From: Scenedesmus sp. ARA3 | Lineage: Eukaryota > Chlorophyta > Chlorophyceae > Sphaeropleales > Scenedesmaceae | DNA length: 64,000 nucleotides | Assembly (NCBI GenBank): GCA_004335835.1 | Contig: RWJK01001622.1 | Location: 1-64,000, forward strand | Reading direction: 5' to 3' | Part shown: piece after piece, positions 1 through 11,104 of the stretch | Layout: the number at the start of each line of letters is the position of its first letter | Position numbering within the stretch: the first letter of the stretch is position 1 | Notes under the pieces: generated by a model | The model's input: the letters and a program-made list of their open reading frames with translations, nothing else | Databases searched by the model: none | Told to the model about the DNA's origin: nothing | Position numbers and translations under genes: made by a program

Positions 1-1238
1 ATCAGAATTCGTAAGCATGATGTCATTGAGGTGGTGGGCCGCGGCTGCAAACAGGGCGGTGCTCCACATGGAGTGCAGGGCGGTAGATGAGGCTTGCACA
101 TTGCGGAGATGTGTGCCATTCTATCAGGCTGTTGAATGCGAAAGCACAACAGTGCATGGCTGTATGCGTGTGTGGTACTGCCTGCCCTGGGTTGCATCAT
201 GCAGCTATGATAGCTGCTGGAGTACTGCTGCTGGAGTGTTGATGCGGCACATTGCAGCTGTAAAATGACGAATTCTATACAAAGCCAGGATACCGAAGTA
301 CGCTGGTCATGCACAGCTGGGCACCTTCAAGCAATGCTGAGCCAGAAGACCCCCGCCAAAGTCCTCCTGCTGTGTTTGGCCTGTGCAGAAGCTGTTACAA
401 GCCTGCAGGTATTAGACGCAAGCCTGGGTATCACCAAGCTATGTTGTAACATTTCAAGTTGTGTTGTCTTGGCAGTGACATGATGAGCAGCACTAGAGCT
501 TGAAGTTGCAGCAGCCATGATGGCCTGGGGAGCCGTCTAGCTATGTGAGTATGCATGATGTTGCATTGTGCTTGTGCTTGTAATGAATGCAACCGGCAGC
601 TTTCTTTATATATGAGCAGTAGCAGGTCCTTGAACGGTAGTGCTGGCAACTAGCCAGACGAGCAGCTGCTGGCATGCGGCTTGCTTGACTTGCTTTGGAT
701 GTTCGCAACGCCATGTTACGTTTTCTCTATCTGTCGCGAAAAAATGTCATTGTGAAGCATAACAAAGTTTCACCTGGTACGGGGCCCTCTGCTGCTAACA
801 GTGCCCAGTATGCTGCTGCCTGACATGCCTGTGGAATAAACAGCAGATCCACAGCTGAGCAACTTTCCTGGCAGCACTGCCAGTGTAGGCAGCAGGGGCT
901 AATCACACACATACATATTATATCAACAGCTTTGGCAGCTGGTGCACCGGCAGAGTCATGCCGCCAAGGTATCGCTGCCTGGTACCTTGTGGTCGGGACA
1001 GTGCTGGAGGCACTAAGCAGTGAAAGGTGAACGCATTCTGCAGAGCTCGCTTATAAGTCAAATCAAGGATTGCCAAATTACGTTTTGTTTAGCGGCATGC
1101 CTTGGACTACGGGTCCCTATGGAAAGTGCCACACACCACAAGTGACTAACACCCCACGGCACCACAATCCTGGCTCAGATACATTGCCAAGGCAGTTGCC
1201 CCGACCTTTACCTTTTCATTACAAGCAGCTGGGACAAG
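1..1238. other. Upstream intergenic DNA / 5' flank of the EF-G gene
   Basis: I recognise no gene here. Short open frames in all phases have no domain, no credible splice structure and no low-complexity bias typical of the local exons. A TGTAA at about 579-583 could be the poly(A) signal of a gene lying left of the window, and a TTATAAG at 1051-1057 lies 188 bp before the EF-G start. The segment 321-350 belongs to a short dispersed repeat also found near 17449 and 33436. Confidence 0.5.
1051..1057 (+). promoter_or_regulatory. Possible TATA-like element of the EF-G gene
   Basis: TTATAAG lies 188 bp upstream of the assigned ATG at 1239. Spacing and orientation suit a core promoter with a 5' UTR of about 150 bases, but the transcription start is unknown and the match is short. 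Confidence 0.25.
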
Positions 1239-4200
1239 ATGGCTGCGTCTTTCTCCCGTTGCGGTCAGCAGAAGGCGCTCGGCAGCAGCACTGCCCAGGA
1301 GCGCAGGGTCTTCGCCCCTGCTTGCTCCGCAGTGTCTGCACCAGCAGCAGCCTCAGTCAATGTGAACGCTGCACCCGTGTTCGCCAATGCAGCGCCAGTG
1401 GTGAGCACCCACAAGTGTCGCACTTAATGGCTGGCCGGCGTGAGCTTGTGCTGACGGATCTTCCCATGTGCCACAGGCCGCTCGTGGTGTCGCTGTGCCT
1501 CGCGCACCAGTTTCTTCCCGGCTGCAGAGGAATGTGACCTGCGCAGCTGGCAAGGACGCTACTGCTGGTAAGCCAGCAGCAGCTGTGGTCCATGTTGGGT
1601 GGTGCCTAGCCTGCTAAGTGCTGAACAGCTGAATTGCGCTGCTTCTCGCAGAGGGACGCGAGCAGGACCTGAGCAGATACCGTAACATCGGTATCATGGC
1701 CCACATTGACGCTGGCAAGGTGCGTGGCGCAGCAGCAGCTGGCTCACTCGCTGGCTGGCAGCAGCAGTGTGTGGCGGGAGCAGTGGGCTTGCAGTGCTGC
1801 ATGCTAAGCACCTTAAGCGCATGTGTACAGCAATGCTAGCAAGGATATTGTTATGCACAGTTTGTAGGCAGCGGGATTGGTGGCGCCCTGTGTGCCAGGC
1901 ACGCCTGGATGATGGTCAGGCAGACAGCCACAGGCACAGTAAGGGATTCAGCGCCCAGCAATAGGCCCAGCAATAAGCAGGATATGCTGTGCCAGGCAGC
2001 AAAGTTCGTCAAAGCAAGTTTACCGCAGACAACACTCATCTGCATGTTTCAGCATTGACTATAAAAGGAAACAGCAGCGGTGTGCATACAGAGCGCTGTG
2101 CTGAGCAGTCGCGCTGCACGTGTTTTCCTGCCAGAGCTGTTGTGTGCACAGCAGTGGTGTACCTGGCAGCTCGCCCCACTTGCAGGATTGTGATTACAAA
2201 CACCACTATAGTTGTTTGCTGCATACTGCAACAGCAGCGACCCCCGTACACATACACCACACACCACTTTGCTCGTTCCCCTTCCTGCATTCTTCCTACA
2301 CCCCCTCCTTATCCTCACCTCGCCACGCCCTTGCCACGCCGTTGCCACATCTCTCACATGTAAACATGTTACAGACCACCACCAGCGAGCGCATCCTGTA
2401 CTACACCGGCAAGTCCTACAAGATTGGTGAGGTGCACGAAGGCACTGCCACCATGGACTGGATGGTGCAGGAGCAGGAGCGCGGCATCACCATCACCTCT
2501 GCAGCCACCACCTGCCAGTGGAACGGGCACCGCATCAACGTCATCGACACCCCCGGGCACGTGGACTTCACCCTGGAGGTGCGCAGAGGTTGGATGTTAT
2601 GCGAAATGCGTGTCCTGCAAGTGCTGCTGCTGCTGCTGCTGTTGCTGCGTCGTGTTGCACTTATTGTCATTGACAGACCCGGGCACGTGGACTTCACCCC
2701 TGGGGTTGCGCTTATTGGTCAAGTCAAGAAAAATCAGTATGCTGGTATTGCCCTGCAAGCAGCTGCTGTGTAGAGTCGCGGCATGCTGTCCGAAGCCACG
2801 GCACGTGGGCTTTCCTTGGAGTTCTGTCACCGCAGCTTTGAGTCAGCTGATGTGGCACGTTGCGCGTGTTGTCCTGCAAGCTGCTGCTGCCGACTGGCTC
2901 CCCTGCATGCACGTCATCAACATCGCAGGGATCATGAACTTGACCCTTACATCTAACGTGAAACGCCCTGCTTTTGTTTCACAGGTGGAGCGTGCGCTGC
3001 GCGTGCTGGACGGCGCTGTGGCTGTGTTCGATGCCGTGTCTGGTGTGGAGCCGCAGTCCGAGACTGTGTGGCGCCAGGCTGACAAGTACAACGTGCCCCG
3101 CGTCTGCTTTGTGAACAAGATGGACCGCCTGGGCGCCAACTTCTTCCGCACCAGGTGCGCAGCTGTCTAAATGTGTGGGGTGGTTGAGCCTGGCAGATGT
3201 GGGTGTGCAGAGCTGCGATGCTGGGCAGCGAGCATTGACGTTGTTGTAAAGGGAGAGTTTACATCCTGGCCCACTGCTTAGATGTTGTGGATCGCGTGCT
3301 GCAGTGGACACATATGGCGTTAGCTTGCATAGCGTCAGCAGCTGTGTGTTTAAACATCAGCAGATGCCGAAACGGCCAGCAGCATGTGTAGCAGTCCCCG
3401 CAAGTTTCAGTCTGACATGGTCCTCACTGCTGCTGCTGCTGCTGCTGCCATCTCCATCATGTGCAGGGACATGGTGATCAGCAACCTGGGCGCCAAGCCG
3501 CTGGTGCTGCAGGTGCCCATCGGCTCAGAGGACGCCTTCAAGGTGCGGCGCTGCTGCTGCTGCTGCTGTGATGCTGTGATGCTCTACATAGCTGCATGGC
3601 GGCAGCACTGGCGGTATCAATACCGGGCGATAGGTGTCTGCTGCGCAGCTGGCAGCAGTGGCCACATCAAGAGGGGTCAGGAGCCGCAGCATCAGCAGCA
3701 GCTGCTACTCTCCTGCAAGGCAGGAGCCATCAGTGGCAGGAGCTATCAGTGGCAGCTCTGTGAAATATTTGGCAAGCCAGCTGTTGCTTCAATCTGCCAG
3801 TACTGCTGCAGCTGCTCCCTGGGCACGTCTCCTCCGCCTCACCCTCTGTCGCTGCTGCTTGTCATTCTGCCACTTGTGTTACTAACAGGGCATGGTTGAC
3901 CTGGTCAAGATGAAGGCGCTGGTGTGGTCTGGCGAGGAGCTGGGTGCCAAGTTTGATGAGGTGGACATCCCCGCTGACATGGTTGACCAGGCCAACGAGT
4001 ACAGGGAGAAGCTCATTGACTCCGTGGTGGAGCTGGATGATGCGGTGAGTGGCTGCTGCTGCTGCTGCAATGGCTGTGTTTTGTTTGTGATACGTTTGTC
4101 TGGGTTTGAGAGGGGTATTTAAAATAGAACGGAATGGATGATGCGGTGAGCTGTCTGTGCTGTTTCTCTGTTTCAGGCGTATGGCCATTGTGATAAGGAG

Positions 4201-5178
4201 GTGGACATTCCAGCTGCTCTCGTTGAACTGGCCAATGAGCCAAGGCGAAACGAGTTGATGGACGCCGTGGTGGAGCTTGATGATGCTGTGTGCCTGCTGC
4301 TGCTGCTGCTGCTGCTGCTGGTTTTGTGTGGTTGCAGTATGTCTCTCACAGCGAGGCTGGGCCAAACATGTTCTGCTGACTCTGCCCCTGCAGCCAATGC
4401 AGCGAATGTTTCCTGGGAGCAGTCATTAATATGCTGTGTGCAATGAAATCGAACAACAGGAGTACCCAGCAGTGTTGCACAACACTGTCTTGCTGCTTGC
4501 AGGTGCTGGAGGTTTGCTTGTAGGTCACCATGCGCGACAACGACGCCGTTCCTGCAGCATATATGAACTCACTAGTATGTCGTCTGTATATGTGCAGGTG
4601 CTGGTAGCCTACTTTGATGGCACCATGCCTGACGACGACACCATCAAGCAAACTGGAACTCAAAGGCAGTGTTATAACATCGTTTGAAATGCTGAGACCA
4701 TGCAGGTGCTGGAGGCCTACTTCCGGGGCACCATGCCCGACAACGACACAATCAAGCGCCTCATCCGCAACGGCACCATCGTACCAACATAGTCACAACC
4801 CAACTCATATGTTACTCTTTGTGTTACTTTGTTACATGTGCGTAGGTGCTGGAGGCTTACTTCGAGGGCACCATGCCCGACAACGACACCATCAAGCGCC
4901 TGATCCGCAAGGGCACCATCGACCGCGTGTTCGTGCCCATGGTGTGCGGCACTGCCTTCAAGAACAAGGGCGTGCAGCCGCTGCTGGATGCTGTGGTGGA
5001 CTACCTGCCCAGCCCCCTGGACATCCCTGACGTGGACGGCGTGGCGGTACGTTATAACAGTTTAACATCCATATATAACAATAATGAAGCCAGCGCTGAT
5101 GATTGAATTTCTGGCCAGTGCTAATGATTGAAATTCCCCTTTGCGGTGGCCTTCAAGAATGTGACCAAACACTTGCAT

Positions 5179-5218
<40 letters not shown>

Positions 5219-8200
5219 TTTTACAATCCTCAGGTCGACGATGCCGAGCAGGCGCTGACCCGCCCTGCCTCAGATGACGCACCCTTCTCTGCGCTGGCCT
5301 TCAAGATCGCCACCGATCCCTTTGTGGGCACGCTCACCTTCTGTCGCATCTACTCGGGCAAGCTGGAGGCGGGCACCTATGCGCTGAATGCCAACAAGGG
5401 CAAGAAGGAGCGCATCGGGCGCCTGATGATGATGCACGCCAACAACAGGTGCGTGTGAGGACATGGGTGTTTGGGTGCTGTTTGTACCGGTGAGAGTTGA
5501 GTCAAGTAGGGCAAGAAGGAGCGCATCGGGCGCCTGATGATGATGCACGCCGACAACAGGTGCGCGCAGGAACAAAACAGTTGGAATGCGCCAGCTGCAG
5601 CTTTGTTCCGTCTGGCCAGGAGGGCATGCCTGCTGCCCTGCTGGCTTTGTGGCAACAAGGCTCTCATCAGGACTGTGCATGTGTTTTTCCCCATGAGTGT
5701 GACCCCTTTTAGCAACCTCACTGTGTTACTTCCTCGCATTTGCAGGGAGGACATCAAGGTCGCGTATGCTGGTGACATTGTTGCCATTGGTGGCCTGAAG
5801 GAGGTCATCACCGGAGAGACGCTGTGTGATGAGAAGAACCCCATCATCCTGGAGCGCATGGACTTCCCCGACCCCGTGATCAAGATTGCCATCGAGCCCA
5901 AGAGCAAGGTGTGTTACAGTATATGTCACATGATGTGTTGCTTTGTGATGTCACAGTAACCTGCACAATTCATTCCTGTGCTCATTTTAGGGTTGCCCAG
6001 CATCTCCTTTTTCTGTAGCGGCGTCCTCCTGGGCCTTCTTTCAGCAGTTCTATAGCAACTTTGCACTGTGAACTTTCGCCTGCTTGGTGTGAACTTCACA
6101 GGGTGACCTGGAGAAGATGGGCATGGGCCTGAACAAGCTGGCCCAGGAGGACCCCTCATTCGGCTACAGCCGTGACGAGGAGACCGGCCAGACTGTGATC
6201 GAGGGCATGGGCGAGCTGCACCTGGAGATCATCGTGGACCGCCTGCGCCGCGAGTTCAAGGTGAGAAGATGGGCGTGAAGTTTCTGGTGTGGTGTGAAAT
6301 CGCCGGTGTGAATTTGGAAGGGGAGACCGGCCAGATTGTGATTGAGGGCATGGGCGAGCTGCACCTGGAGATCATCGTGGACTGCCTGCGCCGCGAGTTC
6401 AAGGTGAGAAGATTGATGTGATGTTTCTGAGGTGAACTCTGGCAGTGTTTGCTACGTGTGGTTGCTCACGGTCTTGGCTCACTGTCTTTGGCTCACGGTC
6501 TTCCTCTCGCCTTCTGGAGGCTCGCGGACTGCAACGCTGCTGTGGTGCCTGGTGCATCCTGCTGCAGGGTGTCAGCAGCATCCTGGGGTCACGTTCCGAT
6601 CTGCGTTGGCACATATTGTACAGTCGCCGCGCATTGCAGGGACTGACAGGAGTGCTGCTGCTGCTGCTGCCGTAGGTGGAGTGCGACGTGGGCGCCCCCC
6701 AGGTCAACTACCGTGAGTCCATCTCCCGCCCCAACGACATCCGCTACGTGCACAAGAAGCAGTCTGGCGGCTCCGGCCAGTTTGCTGACGTGGCCATCAA
6801 GTTCGAGCCAGGAGAGCCAGGCACCGGCTTCGTGTTCCGCTCTGAGATCAAGGGTGGCGCAGGTAAGGCACTGTTGTGGCGTTGTTGCAGCGTGGCCTGT
6901 AGAGCAGCAGCAAGGTCCTCATATAGGCAACGTGCAAGAGGTCTGCTGCTGCCACACCCGCCTGCAAGTGTTGTGTAGCCTGCAAGGCTGTGGGGCTGTT
7001 CAACATGGTACAAAACCATGCATTGGCTTGCGTGCACTCTTACTTTTGCGTCCTGCAGTGCCCAAGGAGTACACCCCCGGTGTGCTCAAGGGCGTGGAGG
7101 AGTCGATGGGCAGCATGCCACCTTTATGTCATCTATCCACTTCATAACTGTTACATATTCTTGCCGTTTTGTGTCACCCGCAGTGCCCAAGGAGTACATC
7201 CCTGGTGTGCTGAAGGGCCTGGAGGAGTCCATGGGCAGCGGCCAGCTGGCAGGCTTCCCAGTGGTGGACGTGACAGCCACACTCATCGATGGCAGCTACC
7301 ACGAGGTGGACTCCTCCGCACTGGCCTTCCAAATCGCTGCCCGTGGCGCCTTCAGGGAGGCGATGAGCAAGTGCGGCGCGCGCCTGCTGGAGCCCGTGAT
7401 GAAGGTGGGTTTCAGCAGGGGGTTTTCTGGGGTTTTGAAGTGTGGTTTAGGGTCCAGCAGGAAGGGCATCATGTCATGCGGCAGAGCGGCTGCTGGATGG
7501 GCAGTTGCATGTGATCGAACATGCAGCCAAGTTCCCTCAGTCAACTTCTTGCCTTGAGCCGTGCAATCTGCTGTAAGCCCTCGGCAGCCTCGCGTACCGC
7601 CACCTGCGCGCCACCAAGGGTGTGAACAAATTAAACCCTTTCAAATGCACTGCAGGTGGAGGTGATCACCCCTGAGGACCACATGGGTGACGTTATCGGC
7701 GACCTCAACAGCCGCCGCGGCATGGTCAACAAGTTTGAGGACAAGCCCGGAGGCATGAAGCTGGTGCAGGTGAGGATGCGGCACATTCACAACCATTAAA
7801 CCATAGCGTCGTGCCAACTACGAACCCTAATCTGGCGCTAATCATGAACCCTAGCAGCACGGAGGCATGAAGCTGGTGCAGGTGCGGATGCGGCACATCC
7901 ACATTCAAACCATTGTAATGTGCGGACCATGAACCCTAGTCTGGTGCTAATCATGAACCCTAGCAGCACGGAGGCATGAAGCTGGTGCAAGTGCGGATGC
8001 GGCACATTCACATTTAAACCATTGGATGTGCGAACCATGAACCCTAGTCTGGTGCTAATCATGAACCCTAGCAGCCCGGAGGCATGAAGCTGGTGCAGGT
8101 GCGGCACACTGATGGGAGCAGTGTGTCAACCCCTTCATGTTGATGTTCATCTTCATGATGTGTTCATGTCTGACAGCTGGTGCGGGTCAGCAGCTCTGCT

Positions 8201-8769
8201 AGCAGCATGTCAACCTTTCCTTGCGTTTGTTCATGCTCAAGTTCATACCTTGCATTTTGCTGTAAGCCTTGCTCTCAGCGCTGCGTGCTGCGGGCTTCTT
8301 AGGCAGGCCTACGTGCCCCTGGCGGAGATGTTGACCTACGTGTCGACGCTGCTGCACATCTTGCACTCCTCGAGTCGCACTGCCGCATGCCCTTTTACTC
8401 ACTGCTGCATGCTCCCACAACTTGCAATGTGCAGGCGTACGTGCCCCTGGCTGAGATGTTCAGCTACGTGTCCACGCTGCGCGGCATGACCAAGGGCCGC
8501 GCCAACTACAGCATGTGCCTGGAGCGCTACGAGGTGGTGCCACCCAACATCCAGGTGTGTGATTTGAACTGTGTTGTTATTGTGTTATAACATGTGTTAC
8601 AACCATGACATGTTGCAAGATGTGATGGTAAAATGGCGGTGAGACTTGCCGTGTTCATCAACATTGTTGCTGGGTCTTCCTGCAACCTGCTGACTTGAAC
8701 TGCTGCTGCTGCTGCTGCTTGCTCTCCTTGCAGACTGAGATCGTGGCCAAGCAGAAGGTGGCTGCATAA
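1239..8769 (+). CDS. cpEF-G: Plastid translation elongation factor G (nuclear gene, 16 exons)
   Basis: GTPase that drives ribosomal translocation in the chloroplast. Exons: 1239-1400, 1477-1567, 1652-1719, 2375-2578, 2985-3154, 3467-3542, 3889-4044, 4846-5046, 5234-5448, 5746-5908, 6102-6260, 6676-6862, 7184-7404, 7656-7769, 8435-8554, 8734-8769. Phases close exactly to 780 aa, the usual length for plant plastid EF-G. Residues 1 to about 84 are Ala/Ser/Arg-rich and fit a transit peptide. Visible GTPase motifs: AHIDAGKTTTSER (G1, about 101-113, interrupted by intron 3), RGITIT (about 143), DTPGHVDF (about 165) and NKMD (about 219). Domains II to V follow, including the conserved [12 protein letters not shown] segment, and the protein ends KQKVAA. 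The sequence matches the cyanobacterial/plastid type rather than mitochondrial EF-G. At least eight junctions carry tandem partial copies of the neighbouring exon inside the intron (separate entries). The ATG at 1239 was chosen because it opens the transit peptide and splices in phase to exon 2. Confidence 0.96.
2666..2824 (+). repeat. Intronic copies of the EF-G exon 4 end (G3 motif)
   Basis: 2666-2711 repeats the end of exon 4 that encodes DTPGHVDF plus its donor region, with an inserted C that breaks the frame and no GT donor at the original place. A more decayed copy lies near 2800-2824. Both are in intron 4. Confidence 0.85.
4201..4287 (+). repeat. Intronic copy of the EF-G exon 7 end
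   Basis: The segment reads [13 protein letters not shown] and then ends VVELDDA followed by a GT, matching the exon 7 end ([13 protein letters not shown] to VVELDDA) at 3965-4044. It is open throughout. A very short copy of the last codons with a GTGAGC donor also lies at about 4135-4148. Confidence 0.88.
4503..4790 (+). repeat. Three intronic copies of the EF-G exon 8 start
   Basis: Copies begin after AG at 4503, 4598 and 4706; the functional exon begins at 4846 (spacings 95, 108, 140). The 4598 copy reads [17 protein letters not shown] and the 4706 copy reads [18 protein letters not shown], against [18 protein letters not shown] in the real exon. Similarity to the functional exon rises toward it: the 4503 copy is decayed and out of frame. 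Confidence 0.92.
5510..5559 (+). repeat. Intronic copy of the EF-G exon 9 end with donor
   Basis: Encodes [17 protein letters not shown] and is followed by GTGCGC, mirroring the exon 9 end (donor 5449); donor-to-donor spacing is 111 bp. A splice from this copy would stay in the same phase. Confidence 0.92.
6322..6403 (+). repeat. Intronic copy of the EF-G exon 11 end with donor
   Basis: Encodes [18 protein letters not shown] and ends in REFK before GTGAGA, copying the exon 11 end (donor 6261) with a spacing of 143 bp. Open throughout, with two substitutions I can see in this stretch (T to I and R to C). Confidence 0.93.
7059..7119 (+). repeat. Intronic copy of the EF-G exon 13 start with acceptor
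   Basis: After CAG at 7056-7058 it reads [19 protein letters not shown] once phase is taken into account, against [19 protein letters not shown] in the real exon starting at 7184 (spacing 125 bp). Confidence 0.93.
7850..8100 (+). repeat. Three intronic copies of the EF-G exon 14 end
   Basis: The exon end encoding GGMKLVQ plus about 85 bp of intron is repeated three more times. Donors are at 7770 (real), 7882, 7991 and 8099, a regular 108-112 bp period. The third copy has AA in place of AG before the GT. Confidence 0.93.
8307..8352 (+). repeat. Intronic copy of the EF-G exon 15 start
   Basis: After CAG it reads [15 protein letters not shown], against [15 protein letters not shown] in the functional exon at 8435 (spacing 128 bp). 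Confidence 0.92.
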
Positions 8770-9363
8770 GCAGCTGCAGCACTGTACAAGCAGCAGTGCG
8801 CTGCTTTGGGTGCATTGTAGCAGAGGCTTCAGCAGTGCAACTCCTGTGGTTGTGGCTGCTGGTTTGGGTGTGTGTGGTGTTCCTTTCTTGTAGGGCTTGG
8901 GCTGTGCTGGCGCAGGGGTGTCACCAGACAGCAGCGTCTGCTGCCGCTGGTGCTCTCGGTCGGGGTTCTCTTTCTTTGTTGACTGGCCAGTGCAGTCTTG
9001 TACAGGCCTTGCTGTGGCAGGAGAGTGTGTGCATACGTGGCTGTGGTTCCGTGCCTGCATGCTGGCAAGAGCTGCTGGGTATGCTGCTTGCCGTGCTATA
9101 GCGGTAATGATTACATGCACGTTCTAGCGGAGCGTACTGTGCGATTGGCGCAGAGAGCTTCTTGCTGGCAGCGTTGCAGCAGGTTGCAGGTGCAGCACAA
9201 AAAATTTACTGACTTGCGGTGGATCCTCAGCTGACACATATTCTTGGATGTCCGAAACGGCATATCTGATGCTGGGCCTATTTTTGTTGAGCGAGCAGGT
9301 GATTGAGATGTGAGCGATGTGCAATTGGAGTGCTGCTGTGTGCAGCGGCTTCGCGAGTTGTCT

Positions 9364-9368
9364 TGTAA
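9364..9368 (+). terminator. Candidate TGTAA poly(A) signal of the EF-G gene
   Basis: TGTAA is the usual poly(A) signal of chlorophycean algae. This one lies about 600 bp after the stop, a plausible 3' UTR length for such algae. The motif is short, so chance occurrence is likely. Confidence 0.3.
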
Positions 9369-9782
9369 CAAAGTAACACAGTTTGTCATCTCTTTGACGT
9401 GTGTGCCCGCCGCAACTGCAGCTCAATGTTTCACGAACCTGAAACTACTAGTTACTTCCCCTCTTCTAAACTAGTCTTGGAAACACAGAAAAGCGGAAGG
9501 GGGGCATTGGCTCCAGTTTGAGTTTCATGTGCAGCTCCTGCTGCACAACAGAAGGCCAGATCTTTGGTCTCAACAGATGCCTGTTGCTTGGGCCCGTGTA
9601 GGCACCCTCGGGCATCTTGCGCAACGCGAGCTGGCATATTCGACCCACATCTGCTTACAGTATGCTTTCCAGCAGCTTCGTACGCTTTGGCTCGTCCATC
9701 CTCTTACCTTCCTTGTTACGGGCCCAAAAAGTGACTTGCCTGGAAGTGGTACGCCCGCTGCAAGGCCTTGTCGCGCAAAGAC

Positions 9783-9790
9783 TATATAAT
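9783..9790 (+). promoter_or_regulatory. Possible TATA box of the lipoxygenase gene
   Basis: TATATAAT lies about 170 bp upstream of the LOX ATG at 9962 in otherwise mixed-composition sequence. Position and sequence fit a core promoter element; no other evidence. Confidence 0.35.
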
Positions 9791-9961
9791 ATTGTTACGC
9801 ATGTGCTGCGACGAGATCGGACACTGATCGTTTTGTCTCTGCGCACGTAACTTGCTTCCAATAGTCCGAGCAGCGGTGCAGCAGAGAGATCCACACGTGC
9901 TTCCTCCCAGCACGACTCGAAACAGTTGTACAGAATATTAGCTGTAAGTGTTAGCTGAGAG

Positions 9962-10919
9962 ATGCTGCGTAAGGCTACGTTTTCGCACAGTTCCAGGGTC
10001 TGTGCCCTTTCTCCTCCTTCGCGGGCCCAAAGCAGGCCTCTGCAGCGCACGGCTGTCTCTAGAGCATATTCAAACGGTACGTCATCTCAAGAGTGTTTCA
10101 GTACTCGTTCAAGAGCAGCACCAGCGTCACGTTGCTGCAGACCCACTGCTAAGGGTCACCAGCGAAAGGTTTGGTCCGAGCTGGACAGTAGCTGTCTCTC
10201 TCCGCCCCAAAACCCCTTTCTTTCCGCAAAACACTTACGACGATTACTTCCGGTTTGATGCGACACATGCTCAGGTGTTTCGAAGGGTCCTGCAGCAGGG
10301 GTGCCAGTCACCCTGCACAGCAGCAAGACCCACCCCAGGATGGCAACAGCAGCACGGGCCCTGAGCACCGCAACCACCACAGCCCCAGCAACACCCCCAG
10401 ACGACCGCGTGACTTGGGCCGTGGAAATCATCACACACATCCCAAAGTATGACGCCAGCGACATCGGGCTGCTGCTGACTGTCATCAGTACCAAGGGTGA
10501 AAGGCGGGAGGCGCCCCTCAAGTCCACGAAGCCGCCTGAGCAAGTTGAGCGAAAGGGTGCTGACTCAGGAGAGGAACTGCCAGGCCGCAGGGATAGCTTT
10601 GCCATCAAGCTGCCTGCTGGCTTTGAGCCGGCAGCCATCTGGGTGGAGGACAAGTGAGTGGCAGGGAGGACGGCATGCTAGCAGCAGCAGCAGCAGCTGC
10701 AGCCTGCTTTGCTTCATACTGCTTTCAGCCCTAGTCATGACAAGCTGTGTGCACAGCAGCAACAAACTACCACAAGCAGCAAAAGCAGCAGCAGCAGGGG
10801 TGCGTGGTGACAGGCGGCGCGCCTGACGCAATTCAGCCCCATGCAACAGCTGCTTGCGTGCTAGCAGGAGTGGCAGGTGCAACGCTCCTCTTTAGTGCAG
10901 GCGCACAGCCCACTCGTCC

Positions 10920-10955
<36 letters not shown>

Positions 10956-11061
10956 GTCACGCCACTGCAGGGATGACCTTGGAGACAAGATCTTCCAGCG
11001 CGATGGTGACCTGTCCCGCCTGTTCCTCAAAGTGGTCACCCTGAGCACCAACACTCATTTT

Positions 11062-11104
<43 letters not shown>

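Larger units (their letters stand above)
8770..9961. other. EF-G 3' UTR and EF-G/LOX intergenic region
   Basis: No coding exon recognised. The region should contain the EF-G 3' UTR, with a TGTAA at 9364-9368 as candidate poly(A) signal, and the LOX promoter, with TATATAAT at 9783-9790. Confidence 0.5.

Noticed and set aside
1070..1537. 155-codon open frame overlapping the start of EF-G
   Set aside because: It runs through EF-G exon 1, intron 1 and exon 2 in another frame. The EF-G reading is supported by a transit peptide and exact phase continuity.
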